Below are positions 34,090 to 41,329 of a DNA stretch of 48,481 bases, one piece after another. Within the stretch, counting starts at the first letter, position 1. Each line of letters opens with the position of its first letter. A program made the position numbers and the translations under genes. Origin of the DNA: Chloroflexi bacterium OHK40. Its GTDB lineage: Bacteria; Chloroflexota; Chloroflexia; Chloroflexales; Chloroflexaceae. Location: NCBI GenBank assembly GCA_004367505.1, contig SFCB01000242.1, forward strand, positions 1-48,481. Reading direction: 5' to 3'. The notes under the pieces were generated by a model. The model was not told where the DNA came from. It did no database searches and saw nothing but the letters and a program-made list of their open reading frames with translations.

Positions 34090-37000
34090 GGCCGGCGCGC
34101 GGGAGGGCGTGGTTGACCACGTAGGTCGCTGCGCTGTGGCGGTTCTCCCACATGGCCTGGTGCGTGGCGGCGAGCTGCTCCCACGGCACCAGTTCGGGCT
34201 CGGTGATGCTGAGCTGCCCCGCGCTGATCTCGTCGCTCAGGCGCACGATCTCGTAGGCGTTGGAGAGGTGCGTGCCAAAGATATTCGCCGTGGGCATGTA
34301 GATGCGCCGCTGGCGCATCCAGATCTGGGGCGCGAAGAAGGAGAAGCGCCGGCCAGCCAGTTCCTCGAAGTACACGATCCGGCCGGTAAAGGGCTTGACG
34401 AGCATCGCGCTGGCGGCCAGGGCGTCGTGGCCGGCCCGCTCGACGATCAGGTCGGGGTAACCGCGCGGGTTGTCGGGCGAGCGCAGGTAGGTTCCAACGG
34501 CGCCACCAAAGGGTTTGAACGTGAGATCGTTGTAGCGGCGCACGGCATCCTTGAGCCCCTGGGAGTCCCGCCGGGCGTCGGGCAGGTCGGGCATCGTCGT
34601 CGGCCACTCGAACTCATCGCCGTAGCGGCGCTGGATCTCCTCGATGCTGACCACCCCGCGCAGGGCGGCGCCGAAGCCCAGGGAGTGGACGAACTCGCGT
34701 TGGGCGTCGGTGCGTGTGACGGCCACAATCCGGGCGCCGAGGGCTCGGGCGGCCTCGATCGCCTCAAGCCCCGGCTGATCGACCAGGCCGGCACCCTCGG
34801 CGACGCCGTAGTAGATCAGCACCGCTTCGCCTGCCCGTAGCCCCGCGCGGCGCAGCATCTCGGTGGGCTCGGTGGCGCCGGGCTTGCCGAGGAAGGTAAA
34901 GTGATAGCCCGCGCTGGCGCCGTAGAAGGTGAGGGTTGGGATGTGGCCATCGTGGGGCTTGCCGAGGAGCTGGAAGCTGCGCGGGAAGGCCGTCTCGCCG
35001 GCGTGGGAGATGGCGTAGTCCGCCAGGCGGCCACCGCACTGAGCGCGGAAGGCTTCCAGCAGGGGCTGGCCGGCGGCCTCCCAGGCGGGCCAGCTGGCCG
35101 GGTCGGCCGGAATGCGGGTAAAGGCGTCGCGGTGGGCGGGGTCGCGCCGGTTGATCGCGCCCCGACCACCGGCCTCGATCAGGGTGCGGGCGCGCTCCTC
35201 GGAGCTCACCAGGCCGATCACGTCGAGCCCGTTGCGCGCGGCGGAGCGGGCCGCGTCCAGCCCGGTGCCGGTAGCGGCGCCCTCGATGAAGATGCTGCGG
35301 CCGGCGCGGATGCGCAGGGTGGTGAAGAGCGCGCGGTAGGCCGTGCCGAGGTTCAGCATGTAGCTACCGGCCGCCTCCAGGCTCAGGTCGGGCGGGAGCG
35401 GCAGGCACTGGGGGCCCTGGGCGAGCATAAACTGCTGGTGGGAGCCGTCGGGTGTGTTATAGCCCTGAATCACAAAGTCGGCGGCCATCGGGTCCAGGCC
35501 CATCAGCGGCGAGTGGACGTTCGACTGGCCCGAGTAGATCGCCACCAGGTCGCCCACCTTCAGGCGGCCCTCGCGGCGCAGCTCTTCGCCGAGGGCGGCC
35601 ACCAGGGCCACGCCGCCCGAGCCGGTGATATGCCAGTCGCGGTCGTGCTCGTCGAAGAGCGAGACGGGGATGCCGGTGATCGCCCAGATGTCGTTGAAGT
35701 TCACTTCGGAGGCCAGCACATAGAGCAGGGCCTGGCCGGGAGCCGGGCGTTCAACGGGGATGATCACCTGGCGCTCGGCGATCGCCGGGTCGCCGTGGGC
35801 CGCTGCACCCGTCTCCGGGTCGCGCACGATGCCCTGGGCGTATTGCAAGGCCGGGATGGGCGTAATGCCGGGGAAGAAGGGCGCGCCCACCGGCAGCAGG
35901 TCGCCCCGTTTGAGGGCCAGTTGCTCCTGCTCGGCGCTGATGGGGGGATGGCGGGTGGGCAATGGGGCGCTGTGCTTGTCCAGGAAGGCCTGAATACCGG
36001 CCTTGCCGCCCTCTGGATCCACCACTGCCTCAGCAAAGATGCGGGCTTCGCGCTGCAGCCCGGCCTCCAGGCCATGGATGTAGCCGTAGGTGATCGCCTC
36101 CAGCGCCCGCTCGATCGCCCGGGCCCGGCCTGCGCCGGCGGCCTGGGCCACAATGCGCCGGATACGGGGGTTCTGAACGATCGCGTTCAACTCATCGGCA
36201 GCGAAGTCTGGCTGGGGCTCGGCCCAGAGCCGGTTTTGCTCGCGGCGCTTCGCAAACACCTCGGCAAGGGGCAGTGGGTCGCTCGCGCGGCGAGCCGAGC
36301 GCTCCTCGTTCGGGCCGAGGACGTACTCGCGGGCCAGGGCTGCGGCCACCGAAACACAGTCGCGCCCATCATCGGCCAGGGTTTCCACCAGACCAATCTC
36401 GCGGGCCTCGGCGGCGCCGATACTACGCCCGCCCAGGATCAACTCCAGGCTGCGCAGCAGGCCGGTGCCGTTGGTGCGGGTGTGGAGCAGCCGGGGCAGA
36501 CGCTGGGTGCCGCCGTAGCCTGGCAGCAGGCGCAGGTTGATCTCCGGCTGGCCGAACTCGGCGTGGATGTCGGCCACGCGGTAGTGGCAGGCCAGGGCAA
36601 ACTCCAGGCCGCCACCCAGGGCCACCCCGTTGATCGCGGCGATGCAGGGCTTCTCCATGCGCTCGATCTTGCGGAAGGCGAGGTGGGCGTTGTTCGGCAG
36701 CGCGATCGCATCCTCGACGGTGTGGGTCTCCTCAAGGAGCTGGCGGATGTCGGCGCCCGCCACGAAGCTCTTCGTCCCCTGGCCGGTGAAGATCACGACG
36801 GCCACATCCTCGCGCCGCGCCAGGTGGTCCACGATCGTGTTCAGTTCGTCGAGCGCCCGCTCGTTCAGCGCGTTCACCGGCGGGTTGGTAATCGTCACAA
36901 GGGCCAGCAGCGCGGTCTGCGGCTCGCCGTGGCGCCGCCCGGTGAGCGGGTGGTACTCAATCCGGAAGTAGCGGTAGCGCTCAAAGATCCGCTGCGCGTC

Positions 37001-39574
37001 GGCCTGCTGCTGGCGGCGCTTCCAGGCGGCGATCTTCTCGGCGATCTCCGTGAGCGACTCGGGGTTGCGCAGGGTGGTCGTGTCACCGAGGGGCTCATCG
37101 AGCATCAGGCTACGTAGGAAGCGGCGCATATACTTGCCGCTGCGCGTCTCCGGGAAGGCCCCGACCTCGATGTAGTCCTCCGGCACCGCCACGATGCCCT
37201 TCTCCGAGCGCACGAGCTCGTCGAGGCGCCGCCGGTCCTGGGAGCTCAGGCGCCGGCCGCCGAGAGTGAGGATGAAGGCCACCGGGGTGAGGCCCTTCTC
37301 GCGGTGAGGGGCGCCCACCACGATGCAGTTGCCCACCGGCGAGTCGGGGGTCACGACCTTATCGCGCAGGATGGCGCCCTCGATCTCCTCGGTGCCCATG
37401 CGATGGCCGGAGACGTTGATCACGTCGTCGGAGCGGCCGTGAAGGGTGAAGGAGCCGTCGGGGTACTTCATGGCGAAGTCACCCTGCACGTAGGCCCACT
37501 CACCGTTGGGGCCGCGCCGCCAGTAGGTCTTCAGAAAGCGCTCGGCGTCGCCGCGCCACCCGGCGGCACTCCAGTCGTGTCGCTGGCACGCCGCCTCGAA
37601 GCCCGCGACATCGCCCCAGATCGTGCGGGCGAGGTAGGGGTAGGGCGCGGTGATGACGATCTCGCCCTTCTCTTCGTAGTCGGCCGAGCGGTAGCGCGGT
37701 GCCTCCTCCGCCGTGCCCGCTGCCCGATCTCCGCTTCCCTCCGTCACCCAGACATCCCCGGCCACCCACGGGAGCGGGTAGGTGTGGGCATCGGGGCGCA
37801 GCGGGAAGTCGGCGTTGCCGTAGAAGTGGGTCCAGACGATTCCACCATGCTCGGTGGCCCAGTAGGAGTTGATATACTGCGGCGCCATCACCTCCATGCC
37901 GAACTGCTGCACGGCGGGGCTCACCGGCTCGGCGCAGAAGGTGCAGACGCGCAGGCTCGACATGTCGTACTGCTGCACATCGGCCACATTCTGCGGGTCG
38001 CTCATCACGCTCTTGAGGAAGGTGACGCCGGCCTTGAAGATCTGCACGCGGTGGCGCTCAATGATGCTGGCGAAGCGGCCTGCCGAGGGGAAGACCGGCG
38101 ACCCCTCACAGAGCACGCCGGTGCAGCGGCTCGTGAGCGTGGCGCTGATCATGTAGCTCTGGCCAGTGATCCAGCCCGGGTCGGCCACCACAAAGATCAC
38201 GTCGCCGGGCTCAGCGTCGAAGCTGACCTTCATCGTGTGGGCCAGGCCCGCCGTGTAACCGCCGTGGACGTGTACCACGCCTTTGGGCTTGCCGGTGCTG
38301 CCCGAGGTGTAGATGATGAAGAGCGGAAACTCGGCGTCCACGGGCTCGCAGGGGGCCAGGTGGTAGAGCAGTCGAACCAGATCGGCGTCGGGCAGGGCCA
38401 GCAACTCCTCGTCGCTCGTGGCGGTGAGGCCGAGCTCGGCGGCCGCCCCGGCGATCCGGGCGCTGGCAGCGGTGATCAGGTCGTGGCTCCAGCGGTCGCG
38501 CTCGGGGCGCCAGACGATCTCCTGGCCGGTGTGGCGCACCACCACCACGGCATCCACCCGGGGCGGAGCGGCCACCAGGGCCTGGGCCAGGCTGGTGCGT
38601 ACGGCGGCCTGGGTGGCGGCGTCGAGCTCGCTGAGGGCCGCAAGCGCCTGGCCGGCGCCGCGCATCACATCGGCCCGCTCAACCGTGATGTCCTCTTTGA
38701 TCGCCTCGCGCACGCCCGCGAGGATGGCCGCCCGCTGCGTCTCGTCGAGCCCGGCCATGGCCGCCAGCGACTCCCGCACAATCGCCTCGGCCATCTCCAC
38801 CGGCACATAGCGGTCCAGGGCGTTGTCGGTGTAGAGCTCCTTGTAGGGCACAATCTGGGCATTCCGGTAGCCACCATCGGAGGTGATCACCACGCGGGCC
38901 CCGGCGTTGTGGATGCGGTCGGAGAGCGTCTTGTCGGAGAAGCCACCGAAGACGGGGGTATAGACAATGCCCAGGCGCCGGGCGGCCTCGGTGTAGTAGA
39001 TCTGGGGCAGGATGTTCGGCATATTCAGGGCGATCCGGTCGCCCCGCTTGAGGCCGAGGTCCTGGAGCACCAGGGCCGCCTTCACCGTCTCCAGCAGCAG
39101 GCGCTTGCGCGTCACGCGCTCGTGAACCACGGGGCCGCCACGGCCGCCGTTGAGCGAGTTGTCCCAGCGGTCGCCCTCGAAGAAGAAGGCCACCTCCTCG
39201 CCGTGGCCGAGCAGCACGTGCCGGTCCACCTCGTTGAAGCAGGCGTTGGTGCGCCCACCCTCGAACCAGTGGTAAAACGGCGCCTCGTCGCCGTTGAAGG
39301 TCCGCGCCCAGGGCAGGTGGTCGGCGCCGTAGGGCACCTCCACCGGCTGCCCATCCCGGTCGCTCAGGCCCGTCCAGCGGCCCGCCGCCTCGTCCCAGGT
39401 GATCCACGCGCCGAGCGCGGCATCGTGCCAGTGGATGGCGCTGCGGGCGATTGCGCCGTGGAAGGCGCCAGGGTCGCCAATCGCGGCGGCGCGCTGGGCT
39501 TCCCAGTCGGCGCGGCTGCGGATGGGGTTGCTGCGCGGCGCGCGGGGCGGGGCGAGGTGCGCGGCCTCGATCAT
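34046..39574 (-). CDS. pcs: Propionyl-CoA synthase (ACS-ECH-ER fusion)
   Basis: An 1842-residue trifunctional enzyme converting 3-hydroxypropionate, CoA, ATP and NADPH to propionyl-CoA, the key step of the 3-hydroxypropionate bi-cycle. The acyl-CoA synthetase part (about 1-870) has YTSGSTGKPKG, GRSDDVINVSGHRMGTEEIE and catalytic Lys814 (SGKYMRR). The enoyl-CoA hydratase part (about 900-1250) has VALGGGLEFALACHYR and EINLRLLPGYGGTQR. The reductase part (about 1310-1842) has a zinc-less MDR fold with IEGAATGTGLDAARSA near 1430-1445. Chloroflexus aurantiacus PCS is about 1822 residues, so length and order agree. About 75-85 extra helical residues sit near 245-335. ATG at 39574 has GGAGGG seven bases upstream. 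It appears monocistronic. Confidence 0.97.
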   Translation of the reverse strand: MIEAAHLAPPRAPRSNPIRSRADWEAQRAAAIGDPGAFHGAIARSAIHWHDAALGAWITWDEAAGRWTGLSDRDGQPVEVPYGADHLPWARTFNGDEAPFYHWFEGGRTNACFNEVDRHVLLGHGEEVAFFFEGDRWDNSLNGGRGGPVVHERVTRKRLLLETVKAALVLQDLGLKRGDRIALNMPNILPQIYYTEAARRLGIVYTPVFGGFSDKTLSDRIHNAGARVVITSDGGYRNAQIVPYKELYTDNALDRYVPVEMAEAIVRESLAAMAGLDETQRAAILAGVREAIKEDITVERADVMRGAGQALAALSELDAATQAAVRTSLAQALVAAPPRVDAVVVVRHTGQEIVWRPERDRWSHDLITAASARIAGAAAELGLTATSDEELLALPDADLVRLLYHLAPCEPVDAEFPLFIIYTSGSTGKPKGVVHVHGGYTAGLAHTMKVSFDAEPGDVIFVVADPGWITGQSYMISATLTSRCTGVLCEGSPVFPSAGRFASIIERHRVQIFKAGVTFLKSVMSDPQNVADVQQYDMSSLRVCTFCAEPVSPAVQQFGMEVMAPQYINSYWATEHGGIVWTHFYGNADFPLRPDAHTYPLPWVAGDVWVTEGSGDRAAGTAEEAPRYRSADYEEKGEIVITAPYPYLARTIWGDVAGFEAACQRHDWSAAGWRGDAERFLKTYWRRGPNGEWAYVQGDFAMKYPDGSFTLHGRSDDVINVSGHRMGTEEIEGAILRDKVVTPDSPVGNCIVVGAPHREKGLTPVAFILTLGGRRLSSQDRRRLDELVRSEKGIVAVPEDYIEVGAFPETRSGKYMRRFLRSLMLDEPLGDTTTLRNPESLTEIAEKIAAWKRRQQQADAQRIFERYRYFRIEYHPLTGRRHGEPQTALLALVTITNPPVNALNERALDELNTIVDHLARREDVAVVIFTGQGTKSFVAGADIRQLLEETHTVEDAIALPNNAHLAFRKIERMEKPCIAAINGVALGGGLEFALACHYRVADIHAEFGQPEINLRLLPGYGGTQRLPRLLHTRTNGTGLLRSLELILGGRSIGAAEAREIGLVETLADDGRDCVSVAAALAREYVLGPNEERSARRASDPLPLAEVFAKRREQNRLWAEPQPDFAADELNAIVQNPRIRRIVAQAAGAGRARAIERALEAITYGYIHGLEAGLQREARIFAEAVVDPEGGKAGIQAFLDKHSAPLPTRHPPISAEQEQLALKRGDLLPVGAPFFPGITPIPALQYAQGIVRDPETGAAAHGDPAIAERQVIIPVERPAPGQALLYVLASEVNFNDIWAITGIPVSLFDEHDRDWHITGSGGVALVAALGEELRREGRLKVGDLVAIYSGQSNVHSPLMGLDPMAADFVIQGYNTPDGSHQQFMLAQGPQCLPLPPDLSLEAAGSYMLNLGTAYRALFTTLRIRAGRSIFIEGAATGTGLDAARSAARNGLDVIGLVSSEERARTLIEAGGRGAINRRDPAHRDAFTRIPADPASWPAWEAAGQPLLEAFRAQCGGRLADYAISHAGETAFPRSFQLLGKPHDGHIPTLTFYGASAGYHFTFLGKPGATEPTEMLRRAGLRAGEAVLIYYGVAEGAGLVDQPGLEAIEAARALGARIVAVTRTDAQREFVHSLGFGAALRGVVSIEEIQRRYGDEFEWPTTMPDLPDARRDSQGLKDAVRRYNDLTFKPFGGAVGTYLRSPDNPRGYPDLIVERAGHDALAASAMLVKPFTGRIVYFEELAGRRFSFFAPQIWMRQRRIYMPTANIFGTHLSNAYEIVRLSDEISAGQLSITEPELVPWEQLAATHQAMWENRHSAATYVVNHALPRAGLKSRDELYEAWAEG

Positions 39575-39621
39575 CGTTGACCCTCCGGTTTCAGCTTAGG
39601 CAAGAATACGGGGCCTGGGCC

Positions 39622-39637
39622 GCACTGGCACCAGTGC
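39622..39637 (-). promoter_or_regulatory. Perfect dyad in the pcs leader (candidate operator)
   Basis: GCACTGG-CA-CCAGTGC is a 7-bp perfect inverted repeat 48-63 bases before the pcs ATG and downstream of the proposed promoter. Its place suits a repressor site controlling CO2-fixation or propionate metabolism. Confidence 0.45.
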
Positions 39638-39672
39638 CTGTTGTGACGCAGAGTACAAAGGGGCTGTCATGT

Positions 39673-39701
39673 AGCGTAACCAGAATGACGCGGAACGTCA
39701 A
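39673..39701 (-). promoter_or_regulatory. Weak candidate promoter of pcs
   Basis: On the minus strand TTGACG (39701-39696) and TACGCT (39678-39673) are separated by 17 bases. The -35 box is good (5/6); the -10 box is poor (3/6), as might be expected for a promoter needing an activator. Confidence 0.35.
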
Positions 39702-39836
39702 GGGTGAGACGGGCGGGGGGGGCCTACCCGATCGTACGGGGCCACGAAAGGTGCGATGAACTTGCCCGCTGCTGGCCGCTGTGCGCACGTGCCGGACCGA
39801 CGTCCGGTCTGCGAGTCCGGGCCTGCCAGAGGCCCT

Positions 39837-39872
39837 GGAAAACAGCGCTGCCCCTGCTGAGCGCAGGGGCAG
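39837..39872 (-). terminator. Probable Rho-independent terminator of the FG-GAP gene
   Basis: CTGCCCCTGC and GCAGGGGCAG (39848-39857 and 39863-39872) form a perfect 10-bp stem with a 5-nt loop. On the minus strand the stem is followed by CGCTGTTTTCC. It lies 113 bases after the FG-GAP stop. Confidence 0.6.
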
Positions 39873-39984
39873 ATCGAGTGTGCGCAGGTTGGTTGCTCTC
39901 GCGCCTGTGTGCAAGAGCGGCGGACAGGCGCTGAACGCGCGTTGGACGGTCGGCCGGGAGGGTCGTGGGCTTCCCGCGACGTGC

Positions 39985-41130
39985 CTACGGCTGTCGCATG
40001 AGCGGCAGATACACCTGCGAGGAGGTGGATGCGTTGCGATTGCTCCACGCGACGGAGACACCACCCCGGTAGTCCGGGTCGATCGCGGTGAAACTGAGGA
40101 GTTGCTGGCCGCTCTGCCCGTCGAAGGCCTTGACTAGCGGAGGATCGTTCGGACCAGGCCCGGTGATCACGTCGCCGACGCCATCGCCGTTGAGATCGCC
40201 AGCCCCCAGCTCGATGCCCGACCCCTGGCTCTCCTCATAGGCGGTAATGGTGCGCACCACCGCAAGCGTCGCGGGGTCGTGCATCTGGACCTGCACCGGA
40301 CCAGCAGCAACCAGCGAGGGACGCAGGTACCCTGCGGCTGTGTAGAATGCCTCCTGTTCAGCGACAATGACCGTTCCCGGGGTCCACGACTCAGGGATTG
40401 GCGGCAGGGTGATGGAGCACGACCACTCAGTGCGGGTCGCAATCTGGACACAGAGATAGACAGGCACGTTGCCCCTTGGCATCACGATCACCGGTGGAAG
40501 GAAGATACGAGTTTCTTGCTGGCGGGTAGCCGGTGGTGTACTATCGCCGGCCTCCGGTAGAATGGCTCCGCTAAACATGCCCGACTGACCTTCGAAGGGG
40601 TCGATCTCGCCGATCTGCTCCCAGTTCTGTGGTGAGAAGGCGCGCATCGGGTAGCCGGCAAGCGCCGGAAGTGTGACGAGCACCGCACTGGGGGGTGTCT
40701 CCGGCGTGTTTGGCCTGCTGGCGCGCGGCGGAACGACGACGCGGATCCCGCCGTTGTACTGGTCGCCGTAGGGGGCGAAGCTGGCGATCAGATCCAGCGT
40801 GACGCCGTCAAACACGCGCACATGGGCCCCGCTCCCGGGGCCTGGAGCGGCGATGATATCGTCAATCCCGTCTTCAGTGACATCGAACGCCGCCACGTAG
40901 ACTCCGCCCGTCGCGGGCGTGTCGAAGGCAAAAAAGCTGGCGATCTCCTGGCCCGTTCGCGCATTATAGACGTAGACCCGGGGCGCGTTGCCGGTCGCCG
41001 TGCCAATGATGATTGTTCCAAGCACACCGGTGGCCCCGGCTGGTGCTGGCACGCTAGTGGCGATGAGCAGGACGATGAGGAGCAAGAACCCCACTGCGAA
41101 TGCGAACGACCGCGAGATGCTGGTGTGCAT
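39985..41130 (-). CDS. Exported FG-GAP repeat (integrin-like beta-propeller) protein
   Basis: A 381-residue secreted protein. The N-terminus has a signal peptide or anchor (about 8-28, hydrophobic, then APAGA). Ca-binding FG-GAP-like motifs are visible as FDVTEDGIDDIIAAPGPGSG and GAGDLNGDGVGDVITGPGPN, each with the DxDxDG-type acidic loop. The protein ends in SSQVYLPLMRQP; a YLPL-type tail is common on exported Chloroflexi proteins in my recollection. ATG at 41130 is preceded by AGGAGG. A hairpin terminator follows. Probably a surface protein for adhesion or calcium-dependent binding; no partner is evident. Confidence 0.85.
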   Translation of the reverse strand: MHTSISRSFAFAVGFLLLIVLLIATSVPAPAGATGVLGTIIIGTATGNAPRVYVYNARTGQEIASFFAFDTPATGGVYVAAFDVTEDGIDDIIAAPGPGSGAHVRVFDGVTLDLIASFAPYGDQYNGGIRVVVPPRASRPNTPETPPSAVLVTLPALAGYPMRAFSPQNWEQIGEIDPFEGQSGMFSGAILPEAGDSTPPATRQQETRIFLPPVIVMPRGNVPVYLCVQIATRTEWSCSITLPPIPESWTPGTVIVAEQEAFYTAAGYLRPSLVAAGPVQVQMHDPATLAVVRTITAYEESQGSGIELGAGDLNGDGVGDVITGPGPNDPPLVKAFDGQSGQQLLSFTAIDPDYRGGVSVAWSNRNASTSSQVYLPLMRQP

Positions 41131-41185
41131 GGTGCCTCCTGTGCCGGGATAGAGTGAGGTGAGTCGCGCCTGCTCGAAGGTGTGG

Positions 41186-41230
41186 GAACCCCGGGGTTCG
41201 CCACGCTCCTCCCGAACGAGGAGAACGTTC
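41186..41230. other. Cluster of palindromes upstream of the FG-GAP gene
   Basis: GAACCCC/GGGGTTC (41186-41199) is a 14-bp perfect palindrome. CTCCTC-N6-GAGGAG (41206-41223) and GAACGTTC (41223-41230) follow directly. They lie between the SARP-like gene's stop and the FG-GAP start, so they may be operators or the 3' structure of the regulator mRNA. No T-tract is seen. Confidence 0.45.
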
Positions 41231-41329
41231 GCGTACCCCTACTGGCTTGCACATCGGCTCTGCTGGGGGGTTCTTCCTGCCTGAGTGGGCGCCAGGGCAC
41301 CATGCTAGCAGGGCGGCGTCAGTCAGGCG

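Larger units (their letters stand above)
39575..39984. other. Spacer between pcs and the FG-GAP gene
   Basis: There is no gene here. From pcs outward it contains a 7-bp dyad (39622-39637) in the pcs leader, a weak pcs promoter (39673-39701) and three stem-loops, 39792-39807, 39819-39835 and 39848-39872. The last of these looks like the terminator of the FG-GAP gene. Confidence 0.55.

Noticed and set aside
34901-39580. Long plus-strand open frames (34901-37117 and 37304-39580) opposite pcs
   Set aside because: They are antisense to a gene with clear ACS, ECH and ER motifs. Long opposite frames are expected in GC-rich DNA, and their translations show no domain.
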